Assembly (NCBI GenBank): GCA_017399305.1
Contig: JAFQDK010000009.1
Span: forward strand, 62,001 to 126,000
Source of the DNA: Clostridia bacterium
GTDB taxonomy: Bacteria > Bacillota > Clostridia > Oscillospirales > CAG-272
Direction of reading: 5' to 3'
Length of the DNA: 64,000 nucleotides
The position numbers and the translations under genes were made by a program. The notes below the pieces were generated by a model that saw nothing but the letters and a program-made list of their open reading frames with translations, had not been told where the DNA came from and did no database searches. Shown here one piece after another: positions 57,161-64,000 of the stretch. Every line of letters starts with the position of its first letter. The first letter of the stretch is position 1.

Positions 57161-57189
57161 TTGATTTTTCTGGAAAGTGATGATATAAT
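57161..57189 (+). promoter_or_regulatory. Promoter of the Fur-family gene
   Basis: TTGATT (57161-57166), 17-base spacer, TATAAT (57184-57189). Confidence 0.75.
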
Positions 57190-57192
57190 AGG

Positions 57193-57211
57193 ATTAAGAA
57201 GTATTCTTAAT
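57193..57211. promoter_or_regulatory. Palindromic box at the Fur-family transcription start
   Basis: ATTAAGAAGTATTCTTAAT has perfect 8-base arms with a 3-base centre directly downstream of the -10. Position and size fit an autoregulatory Fur/PerR-type operator, but it does not match the B. subtilis Per box exactly. Confidence 0.65.
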
Positions 57212-57227
57212 TAGAAAGGAGCTGCCT

Positions 57228-57590
57228 ATGAATACAAAACAAAAAGCACTTGTGCTTGAAGTCGTTACTGCGACCTGCTCGCATATGACAGCAGAGGAGA
57301 TATACATCGCGGCAAAAGCAAAGATGCCGCAGATAGCCATGGGTACGGTTTACCGTAACTTGGCACAGCTTGTAAATGATGGTGTTGTCCGCAAATTGGA
57401 GATCCCGAATGCGCCTGACCGCTATGACGGATGTACCGAGTGTCATGAACATCTTTACTGTGACAAATGCGGTAAAGTTTCGGACATTTGGTGCGGCGAT
57501 CTGACAGAAGCTATTGAATCCGCAACAGGACAAAAACTTTCGTCATATACGCTCACGATTCGTGGTCTGTGCAGTGAATGTGCAGTGTAA
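57228..57590 (+). CDS. Fur-family regulator (PerR-like)
   Basis: 120 residues, slightly shorter than usual (about 140). The HTH is HMTAEEIYIAAKAKMPQIAMGTVYRNLAQL. The C-terminal dimerisation domain has HEHLYCDKCGKVSDIW and GLCSECA, whose four cysteines form the structural zinc site of PerR/Fur. The regulatory His/Asp set cannot be assigned to iron or peroxide sensing by eye. The shortened N-terminus removes the first helix. It has its own promoter, palindrome and terminator. Confidence 0.92.
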   Translation: MNTKQKALVLEVVTATCSHMTAEEIYIAAKAKMPQIAMGTVYRNLAQLVNDGVVRKLEIPNAPDRYDGCTECHEHLYCDKCGKVSDIWCGDLTEAIESATGQKLSSYTLTIRGLCSECAV

Positions 57591-57644
57591 TGCAATGAAA
57601 AATACAGGTTTGTGCGTTCACACTAAGTTGTATTTATGAATATA

Positions 57645-57679
57645 AAAGCACCAAGTTTAAACTTGGTGCTTTGTTTTTT
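57645..57679. terminator. Bidirectional terminator between the Fur-family and radical SAM genes
   Basis: AAAGCACCAAGTTT and AAACTTGGTGCTTT are perfectly inverted with T and A runs outside. Confidence 0.85.
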
Positions 57680-59183
57680 ACTTGAATATTCTCATTCTGA
57701 TGCTCTTTAAAACTACGCGACCTTTTTTGTAGAGGTAGCGGAGTTTTGTACGCTTCTGGCACTTTTCGTACATTGCATCAATTTCTTTTTCGTATTTGAA
57801 AACATCCTGCTCATAGGTTTCGCACTTCTTATGGCAGTTTTTATACTGCCAGCAGTAGGTCAGGCGATACCACAGACGGCTTTCACGTTCATCCTCGCGC
57901 TTCCAGTATGCTTCAAACTGTTCCTTCATAGAAGCGTACATTATCTTATCCATCTCCTCTTTGGAGATAAGCCCTGCATCAATCGCCATGTCGACAATAT
58001 CCGTGCCGGGCAGGAAGTTAAGACCGTGGAGCTGAAGCTCAAGCGGCATTGCGAGTTCTTTTACAAGATAATATGTTTCTTTGAGGTGCTCTATCTTTTC
58101 AAAGGGATGCTGCAGCATGAAGTCATAGCTTGACCAGAAAACTCCGCTTTGACGAATAGTCTTTGTGGCGTTTATGATATCTTCCTGAGTTTCATAGCGG
58201 TGGAAAATTTCTTTGCGGATATACGGAGAGCCTGACTGGATTCCCATGATAACCTCGGTGAGTCCGACCGAAACAAGTTTTTTAAGCTCATCAACCTTGA
58301 CCATCTTGGGATGCGACCAAATGGTGAAGGGCAGATTGATATGTTTTTTATACTGAACGATAAATTCGTCGATCCAACCGGGTGTGTTTGGAAAGATTTC
58401 ATCATAGAAGTGAACAAAAACAAGTTTTTTGAATTTCTTTTTCGCTTCGATGAGTTCCGCCATGACGCTTTCGACAGAGCGTGTGCGAACGTATTTTACC
58501 CCTTTGGGGAACATGCGGTGCAGATTGATGCAACAGCAATATGAACATGTGAACGGACATCCGCGCGATGCAATTACTTCATAGCTCATGGCACTGAGCT
58601 GAGGATCACCGTAGGCAATAGAATCGTTTTCGATATAGCAAGCGTCCTCACATTCTATGGTTGGGAGTCCATAGCCGTCGATTTCTTCGAGAATGTCTCC
58701 AATCTCATTTGTGACAAGTTCGCCGTCCTTCATGTAACAAAGTGATGGATTGTCACTGACATCTGAGCCATCGAGCATGGCGTTTGCCAGCTTGACCATA
58801 GGAATTTCGCCGTCGCCGCGAATGACATATTCACCGCCCATGGCGAGAAAACGGTCAGGGAACATAGCGGCAAAAGCTCCGCCAAACACAAGCGGAATGT
58901 TAAGCTCTCTTAGCTTGTCAACAAGTTTTTCAACGCTTTCGAGATACATCGAGCTCATGACAGACAGTCCGACAAAAAGTGGATCGGCACGGAGAATTTC
59001 CTTTTTGCAAAGTTCGATTTCCGCATCGGTGGCAACTTTGGGATTCTGGCTGTTGAAGCCCTTGAAAAATATTGTTTTTACAGAGTAGCCCGCCTTTTTC
59101 ATTGCGGTTTCAAGATAGCGCACGCCAAGCGCCTTTGTATTATAAAATGCGATCAGTACAACGCTTTTTTTCTTATCACTCAT
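57678..59183 (-). CDS. B12-binding-domain radical SAM protein
   Basis: 501 residues. Residues 1-130 form a cobalamin-binding-like Rossmann domain (VVLIAFYNTKALGVRYLE, VGLSVMSSMYLESVEKL, VFGGAFAAMFPDRFL); the DxHxxG histidine motif is not evident. The radical SAM cluster is SRGCPFTCSYCCC, with C209, C213 and C216. The C-terminus has an extra Cys group, CWQYKNCHKKC, near 450. Family members methylate or rearrange diverse substrates. It is the last gene after two sensor-HTH regulator genes, overlapping the nearer by eight bases. Substrate unknown. Confidence 0.9.
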   Translation of the reverse strand: MSDKKKSVVLIAFYNTKALGVRYLETAMKKAGYSVKTIFFKGFNSQNPKVATDAEIELCKKEILRADPLFVGLSVMSSMYLESVEKLVDKLRELNIPLVFGGAFAAMFPDRFLAMGGEYVIRGDGEIPMVKLANAMLDGSDVSDNPSLCYMKDGELVTNEIGDILEEIDGYGLPTIECEDACYIENDSIAYGDPQLSAMSYEVIASRGCPFTCSYCCCINLHRMFPKGVKYVRTRSVESVMAELIEAKKKFKKLVFVHFYDEIFPNTPGWIDEFIVQYKKHINLPFTIWSHPKMVKVDELKKLVSVGLTEVIMGIQSGSPYIRKEIFHRYETQEDIINATKTIRQSGVFWSSYDFMLQHPFEKIEHLKETYYLVKELAMPLELQLHGLNFLPGTDIVDMAIDAGLISKEEMDKIMYASMKEQFEAYWKREDERESRLWYRLTYCWQYKNCHKKCETYEQDVFKYEKEIDAMYEKCQKRTKLRYLYKKGRVVLKSIRMRIFK

Positions 59184-60318
59184 TTTTCTGCCTTTCGGTT
59201 TTTCCTAAATACGGAGATATTACTTTGACGAGTTCTGTTTTTGTTGAAGTTCCTGTAAGACGGTACATTCGCTTGATGCGATAGGAGATAACATTTTCCG
59301 ATGTGTATAACTGTTCTGCCATTTTCGGGTAAGTATCGCCCGCTATTATGCCATTGATAATGCCGATGTCAAGCTCGTCACAATTCAGCAAAAGGTTTTC
59401 TGTGCTGAAAAAATTTTTCGCTATTGGGTCGCCGTAAAAATCAACGGCATTTTCATTAAAAGCTTTGCGTGGGAAAATAAAGTCGCCATTGTCAGGCATC
59501 ATATTTGTGGACTGGCGTATAACCAGTTTTGCACCTATACGAACTGTCAGTGCTATGTCGCCCGGATTCTTTACAAGAGTGGTATATGCCGATACCGCCT
59601 GAACGCCAACATCATATTGGTCTGCGGCAACGGCGGTTATTGTTGGTGAAGTGCGCTCGGCAATCATGGTCGAGCAGCTGCAGGATATAATGTATACATC
59701 TTCGGGGACACGCAGTCCTGCATTCTGCAGACAACGCAAAAGCGTTATTGCCGTTACGTCGTTTGCACAGATTATGGCATCATAGCTGTTGCCTTTTTCA
59801 AAAAAGTTATTAAGACAGTTTTCTATTGAGCCGTTGTTGTAGTAGATGTGCTCATCTGCGCTTTTTCCCTCGGCGCGCAGGTATTCGCAAAACACCTCTT
59901 TTTTCAGCGTGTCCGGCGTAGAATCCGGATTGATGCCAAACAGCGCAATGTTACTTTTATTGTTTGAACGCAGATAGCATATGCATTTTTCCATGGCATC
60001 GCGATAGTTGAGCAACACACGGGAACTTGAACCCGAAAAGCCTGCAAACTCATAGTTTAGCAGCAGGGTGTGTATGCCTATTGATGCGAGATAATGAAGC
60101 TCCTGAGGTGTGTGTTTTGGGGAATACCCAATATAAAGGAGTACCTTTTTTTCATCGGGAGCGAATACTTTGTCAAAGTCGATGTCCGATATTCTTTCGG
60201 CATCGAGATATTCAGGGGTATATCTCTTGCGTAGTATCTCAGCCGACACCGCTTTTTGCGAGAGTCTTGCCCAAAAAGATTCTTTTGATTCGGGATGGAT
60301 GAAGATCTTGATTCGCAA
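59176..60318 (-). CDS. LacI-type sensor domain with C-terminal LuxR-like HTH (copy B)
   Basis: 380 residues from a TTG with AAGGAGG seven bases upstream. Residues 1-270 are a LacI/PurR-type ligand-binding fold lacking the usual N-terminal HTH: FIHPESKESFWARLSQKAV, NIALFGINPDS, AIICANDVTAITLLRCLQNAGLRVPEDVYIIS. Residues about 315-372 form a LuxR/GerE-like HTH, DIGIINGIIAGDTYPKMAEQ then LYTSENVISYRIKRMY. Its neighbour upstream is a paralogue with the same architecture. It overlaps the radical SAM gene, so regulators and enzyme are one unit. The ligand is unknown. Confidence 0.85.
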   Translation of the reverse strand: MRIKIFIHPESKESFWARLSQKAVSAEILRKRYTPEYLDAERISDIDFDKVFAPDEKKVLLYIGYSPKHTPQELHYLASIGIHTLLLNYEFAGFSGSSSRVLLNYRDAMEKCICYLRSNNKSNIALFGINPDSTPDTLKKEVFCEYLRAEGKSADEHIYYNNGSIENCLNNFFEKGNSYDAIICANDVTAITLLRCLQNAGLRVPEDVYIISCSCSTMIAERTSPTITAVAADQYDVGVQAVSAYTTLVKNPGDIALTVRIGAKLVIRQSTNMMPDNGDFIFPRKAFNENAVDFYGDPIAKNFFSTENLLLNCDELDIGIINGIIAGDTYPKMAEQLYTSENVISYRIKRMYRLTGTSTKTELVKVISPYLGKTERQKNE

Positions 60319-60336
60319 AAGAAAACCTCCTTATAA

Positions 60337-61455
60337 TTATTTTAAATACGGTGAGAGCAGGGTAACAAGCTCGCTCTTTTTGCTTGTTTCTGTTATCTTG
60401 CACATGCGCTTAATGCGGTAGGAGATAACATTTTCCGAGGTGTAAAGTCTTTCGGCAATGCTTGGATACGTTTCGCCGGCAAGGATGCCTTCGAGAATAC
60501 CGCGGTCAAGCTCGTCGCAACTGAGCAGCAAAGCTTCTATGCGGAAGATTGATTGTATCACGGGGTCGTCATAAAAATCGACGTTCGGCACTTGTTTTTT
60601 CAGTGTGGTTACAAGGTCGTGTCCCGGATCTGGGTCAAAATTTGTAGATTGGCGCACCGTCAGTCTTGCCTCAACTTTAACCGAAAGTGCAACATCGCAT
60701 GGGTTTTTATAGAGATAAGAATATGTCAGCACTGCCTGACGTCCAAGCTCGTATTGGTCGGCAAATACGGTGGTTATGGTTGTGTTTGCCATTGAGGATA
60801 GGATTGACGAGCCGCCGCATGCGGTAACATACATGTCTTCTGGTATGCGTACTCCAATCCCTTTAAGATAGTTGATAAGCGCAAGCGCCACAACATCGTT
60901 TGAGCAGATAACCGCGTTGTAGTCGGTGTAGTTTTCCGCAAAGCGCGAAAAACAACCCGATATCGAGCCGTAATTGTAGTAGATGTCGCGTGTGGGATTG
61001 CCTCCGCGTTCACGCAAATATTCCACAAAGTAGGAGTCCTTCAGCATATCGGTCGATGAGTTGGGATTGATTCCGAACAGCGCTATTTTATCATGCTTGT
61101 TTGCGGTGAGATAGCTTATCGACTTTTGCATTCCGTCGCGGTAGTTTAATAACACCTTTGAGCAGGAGCCTGAAAGTACCGATGATTCATAGTTGAGAAG
61201 GATGACATGCACACCGTGGTCGGTGAGGTATTTCAGGTCAACAGGGGTGCCGCTGACAGAATGACCTATGTAAAGGAGAAGTTTTTTTTCGTCTCCTTCA
61301 AACACTTTGTCAAAGTCAATATCGGTCACCTTTTCAACGTCAATATAATGTGCGGTATAGCGTTTGCGCGTGATTTCGGCATTTGTAGCTTTCAGAGAAA
61401 GCTGTGTCCAAAAGGTATCTTTGAATTCGGGATGGACGTATATTCTAATTACCAA
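60337..61455 (-). CDS. LacI-type sensor domain with C-terminal LuxR-like HTH (copy A)
   Basis: 372 residues from a TTG with AGGAGGT about nine bases upstream. Same layout as copy B: sensor start IYVHPEFKDTFWTQLSLKA, KIALFGINPNSS, AVICSNDVVALALINYLKGI, VRIPEDMYV, then ILEGILAGETYPSIAERLYT and SENVISYRIKRMCKI. Roughly half the residues are identical between the two by eye, so they arose by tandem duplication and then diverged. A is 18 bases upstream of B. They may form a heteromeric regulator or sense two related ligands. Confidence 0.85.
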   Translation of the reverse strand: MVIRIYVHPEFKDTFWTQLSLKATNAEITRKRYTAHYIDVEKVTDIDFDKVFEGDEKKLLLYIGHSVSGTPVDLKYLTDHGVHVILLNYESSVLSGSCSKVLLNYRDGMQKSISYLTANKHDKIALFGINPNSSTDMLKDSYFVEYLRERGGNPTRDIYYNYGSISGCFSRFAENYTDYNAVICSNDVVALALINYLKGIGVRIPEDMYVTACGGSSILSSMANTTITTVFADQYELGRQAVLTYSYLYKNPCDVALSVKVEARLTVRQSTNFDPDPGHDLVTTLKKQVPNVDFYDDPVIQSIFRIEALLLSCDELDRGILEGILAGETYPSIAERLYTSENVISYRIKRMCKITETSKKSELVTLLSPYLK

Positions 61456-61497
61456 AGATATTCCACCTCCTGAGCATGATTTGTAATAAAGCGATGA

Positions 61498-62856
61498 TTA
61501 GTTTTTGAGAGAATGTATGGGAGCCGGGATTCTGCCGCCGCGTGCGATGAACTTTTCGCAGGAAACAGGGTTTACGCGCATAACAGGTGCATAACCAAGC
61601 AGACCGCCAAACTCAACTCTGTCACCTATGCCCTTGCCGGGGGCAGGAATAACGCGTACAGCGGTTGTTTTATTGTTCACCATGCCGATTGCGATTTCAT
61701 CTGCGATGATGCCGCTGATGGTTTCTGCAGTGGTGTCGCCGGGAATACATATCATGTCAAGACCTACAGAGCAAACCGCGGTCATTGCTTCAAGCTTTTC
61801 AAGTGTAAGTGAGCCGCATTCTGCTGCTGCAATCATGCCTGCATCTTCGCTGACGGGGATGAATGCGCCCGAAAGTCCGCCAACATGGCTGGATGCCATA
61901 ACGCCGCCTTTCTTAACGGCGTCATTGAGCATTGCAAGCGCCGCAGTAGTACCGGGACCGCCACAGGTTTCAAGACCCATGGATTCGAGAATACAAGCAA
62001 CGCTGTCGCCAATGGCAGGGGTGGGGGCAAGTGACAAGTCAACAATACCGTATGGGACGCCAAGACGCTTTGACGCTTCAAAGGCCACAAGCTGACCTAC
62101 TCTGGTAATTTTGAATGCGGTCTTTTTGATGACATCTGCAAGGGCAGAGAAGTCACAGTCGCCCACACGGCGGATAGCCTTTTCAACTACGCCGGGGCCG
62201 CTTACGCCGACATTGATAACGCAGTCACCCTCTCCGGCACCGTGAAAAGCGCCTGCCATGAAGGGATTGTCGTCGACAGCGTTTGCCAAGACAACAAGCT
62301 TTGCACATCCGATAGCATCGCGGTCAGCGGTGAGTGCTGCTGCTTCTTTTACAACTCTACCCATGCGTGCAACTGCATCCATGTTAATACCTGCACGAGT
62401 AGAGCCGACATTGACTGATGAGCATACCATCTGTGTTTCGGCAAGTGCCTGCGGTATAGATGTGATAAGCGCATCTGCGCCGTTGGTCATACCTTTTTGA
62501 ACAAGGGCAGAAAAGCCACCGATAAAGTTGATGCCAAGATCATGCGCCGCGCGGTCGAGAGTCTTTGCAATCTTGACATAATCATCGGGAGTTGCCTTGC
62601 CGCCGATATATGAAATGGGAGTTACGGATACACGCTTGTTTACAATCGGTATACCGTAGAGTTTTTCAATGTCCTCTGCAGTGGATACAAGATTTTTTGC
62701 GCTTTTCATCAGCTTGTCATATATGTTTGCACAAAGCTTGTCCACATCGTCGGAAACGCAGTCGTAGAGCGAGATGCCCATTGTAACTGTACGTACGTCG
62801 AGGTTTTCCTCGCGTATCATATTTATTGTTTCAAGAATATCTTGGGTGTTGATCAT
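61498..62856 (-). CDS. UPF0210 / PFL-family protein (DUF711)
   Basis: 452 residues. The family pattern is clear: [15 protein letters not shown] near the start, [51 protein letters not shown] and [12 protein letters not shown]. The fold is related to pyruvate formate-lyase/ribonucleotide reductase barrels, but the reaction is unknown. It is consistently paired with a small ACT protein, as here (120 bases upstream). The long palindromic stretch between the two may regulate their ratio. Confidence 0.93.
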   Translation of the reverse strand: MINTQDILETINMIREENLDVRTVTMGISLYDCVSDDVDKLCANIYDKLMKSAKNLVSTAEDIEKLYGIPIVNKRVSVTPISYIGGKATPDDYVKIAKTLDRAAHDLGINFIGGFSALVQKGMTNGADALITSIPQALAETQMVCSSVNVGSTRAGINMDAVARMGRVVKEAAALTADRDAIGCAKLVVLANAVDDNPFMAGAFHGAGEGDCVINVGVSGPGVVEKAIRRVGDCDFSALADVIKKTAFKITRVGQLVAFEASKRLGVPYGIVDLSLAPTPAIGDSVACILESMGLETCGGPGTTAALAMLNDAVKKGGVMASSHVGGLSGAFIPVSEDAGMIAAAECGSLTLEKLEAMTAVCSVGLDMICIPGDTTAETISGIIADEIAIGMVNNKTTAVRVIPAPGKGIGDRVEFGGLLGYAPVMRVNPVSCEKFIARGGRIPAPIHSLKN

Positions 62857-62889
62857 TTTTATGGTTCCTCTAAGTTATTGGTGTTGGAA

Positions 62890-62985
62890 GGTATTTGTCG
62901 GTTTCGGCTTCGCCGAAATTTGCGGTGTTCAGCCGCGAAAGGCAAATACCATAGATATAAAAATTTCATAGAAATTTTTATATCT
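62890..62985. repeat. Palindromic three-way-junction element between the ACT and UPF0210 genes
   Basis: Outer arms GGTATTTG (62890-62897) and CAAATACC (62943-62950) enclose TTTCGGC/GCCGAAA (62902-62918) and GCGG/CCGC (62922-62936). Beside it, AGATATAAAAATTTC (62953-62967) and GAAATTTTTATATCT (62971-62985) are perfect over 15 bases and overlap the ACT stop codon. It could be a structured mRNA segment or a small repeat element. Confidence 0.65.
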
Positions 62986-63247
62986 TGTGCATAGTGTTGA
63001 ATATATCTTCATGCATACAGCGGATATCAAGACCACAGTCGTTGCCGAGTGCGGCAAGCGCATCTGTGAATTTTGCAAAATCGCTTTCAAGCGCTGAGAT
63101 ATCTGCAATCATAATCATGGCAAAATACTTGTCAAGAACGCTCTGCGTAATTTCGGTGATGTTTGCGCCGTATTCTGCACACATTGCGCTGACTTTAGCA
63201 ATGATACCAACCTGGTCTTTTCCGATAACTGTAATAACTGCTTTCAT
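62978..63247 (-). CDS. ACT domain protein (UPF0237)
   Basis: 89 residues, a single ACT domain: MKAVITVIGKDQVGIIAKVSAMCAEYGANITEITQSVL, then YFAMIMIADIS. ACT domains bind small ligands, usually amino acids. It is upstream of the UPF0210 gene, matching the well-known pair in streptococci and Clostridia, whose joint function is unknown. It is probably the first gene of the operon that may continue into the sensor-HTH and radical SAM genes. Confidence 0.94.
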   Translation of the reverse strand: MKAVITVIGKDQVGIIAKVSAMCAEYGANITEITQSVLDKYFAMIMIADISALESDFAKFTDALAALGNDCGLDIRCMHEDIFNTMHKI

Positions 63248-63331
63248 GTCTGTTCTCCATTTGGATATAATTTGAGATAATAATATAATACTATAAATTT
63301 AATTAATATTCAATAAGAATGTACAAAATTG

Positions 63332-63360
63332 TTGAAATTGTCGAGTGGATGTGATATACT
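63332..63360 (+). promoter_or_regulatory. Promoter of the DUF6106-like gene
   Basis: TTGAAA (63332-63337), 17-base spacer, TATACT (63355-63360). Confidence 0.75.
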
Positions 63361-63399
63361 AAGCTGATAAATAATGCAAAATAGGGGGACTATGCCATA

Positions 63400-63933
63400 A
63401 TGTTTGAAAGCGATTTTTGCGAACATTCGGTTACAAAGAAAAAAGAAGGTAGCTATCTTTTTAAGATAGGAGCCATAGTTGTGCTCTCGCTTGTTTTTGT
63501 GCTTGCATTCTTTTTTGTTGTCCTGCCAATGGTGGGGTTCACCGTAGGTATTCTTGTTTTTGCAGGTGTTTGCGCGCTCCTCTGGTATCTTTCCAGATAT
63601 ACGCAGATTGAGTATGAATACAGCATCTCAGGCGGATATATGGATTTTGCATCTGTATATGTGAATCAGTACCGCAAGGAGAAGGTTTCTGTTGATCTCA
63701 AAAAGGATGCACGCAAAATAGCTCCGTTTAACGGCAACTTTGATGGACTTAGTGTAAATCATGTGCTTGATATGCGTTCAAGTGCATCTACTCGTGCTTC
63801 GTATTACATTGTTTATGAGGATGACAAGGTGCAGAAAGCCGTGCTTTTTGAAGCAACGAAAAAATCTGTAAACACATTGTTTCATCAGGTTCCCTCAATA
63901 GTTACGCGAAGCAACGAGCTCCCCGAGGAATAA
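63400..63933 (+). CDS. DUF6106-like membrane protein
   Basis: 177 residues. Begins MFESDFCEHSVTKKKEGSY, then two hydrophobic helices (about 20-45 and 48-65), then a soluble domain beginning YTQIEYEYSISGGYMDFASV. This looks like the Clostridial DUF6106 family of unknown function. AGGGGG lies eleven bases before the ATG. The soluble part resembles a PH-like barrel attached to the membrane. No partner is evident, though a secreted-protein gene begins 40 bases downstream. Confidence 0.75.
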   Translation: MFESDFCEHSVTKKKEGSYLFKIGAIVVLSLVFVLAFFFVVLPMVGFTVGILVFAGVCALLWYLSRYTQIEYEYSISGGYMDFASVYVNQYRKEKVSVDLKKDARKIAPFNGNFDGLSVNHVLDMRSSASTRASYYIVYEDDKVQKAVLFEATKKSVNTLFHQVPSIVTRSNELPEE

Positions 63934-63973
63934 GTGATAGCTTCCGCTTCATACTTTTGTATGAGGTGGTTTG

Positions 63974-64000
63974 ATGAAAAGAATAGTTGTTATTTTTCTT
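63974..64000 (+). CDS. Start of a gene cut by the window edge, probably secreted protein
   Basis: GAGGTGG lies four bases before the ATG, and the nine visible codons read MKRIVVIFL, the usual start of a signal peptide. Nothing else can be said. Confidence 0.5.

Overview
The window looks like a chromosomal segment of a gut-type anaerobic member of the Clostridia (Eubacteriales/Oscillospirales-like). The evidence is the set of Firmicutes families and RNA regulators: Rex, DnaD plus a DnaC/DnaI loader, type III glutamine synthetase, RNase J, a MecA-like adaptor, an L10 leader, a THF riboswitch, a tandem glycine riboswitch, strong AGGAGG ribosome binding sites, occasional GTG and TTG starts, and dockerin-bearing secreted enzymes. 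Species is not assignable from sequence reading alone.

Layout. 1-3.3 kb: the end of a SLOG protein gene, a NUDIX ADP-ribose pyrophosphatase, small proteins, tRNA-Val(GAC), and a divergent Xre repressor / PH-SHOCT membrane protein pair with two operators inside a consensus promoter. 3.3-10.4 kb: glnN, a membrane TIR protein divergent from a ClC channel, rplJ-rplL with an attenuated leader, and rbfA-DHH phosphoesterase. 10.5-24.5 kb: housekeeping genes (galU, dCMP deaminase, LMW phosphatase-rimI-tsaD, rex, dnaD-dnaC loader, THF riboswitch-folT-folC), then a two-gene 2-hydroxyacyl-CoA dehydratase/activase-type system under a palindromic operator, and an MFS carrier. 24.5-31.7 kb: an amino acid symporter under a tandem glycine riboswitch, an orphan response regulator, a three-gene lipid operon, and a uracil permease with a compact pseudoknot-like leader. 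31.8-48.4 kb: extracellular and glycan functions, comprising a dockerin SGNH hydrolase, a repeat protein, a GH43-type enzyme, an AraC regulator and a DUF5107-TPR protein, followed by a GC-rich insert (second AraC regulator plus a giant beta-helix/M14 peptidase). The last part of the peptidase gene, encoding its dockerin, reverts to native base composition. 48.4-49.2 kb: an internally deleted IS3-type element. 49.2-64 kb: Dabb protein, RNase J, MecA-like adaptor, PfoR-type EIIC, CPBP protease, MarR plus acyl-CoA ligase, a Fur-family regulator, a radical SAM enzyme with two tandem reversed-architecture regulators (LacI-type sensor plus C-terminal HTH), a UPF0210/ACT pair, a DUF6106 protein and the first codons of a secreted protein.

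The intergenic regions at 10.5, 12.1, 14.2, 19.0, 42.6 and 53.7 kb carry related MITE-like elements assembled from shared hairpin modules. The most unusual points are the composition-chimeric dockerin peptidase gene, the pseudoknot leader of the uracil permease, the tandem sensor-HTH regulators beside a radical SAM gene, and the IS3 remnant with a hairpin that hides its Shine-Dalgarno. All boundaries and families were read by eye; no database search was run.
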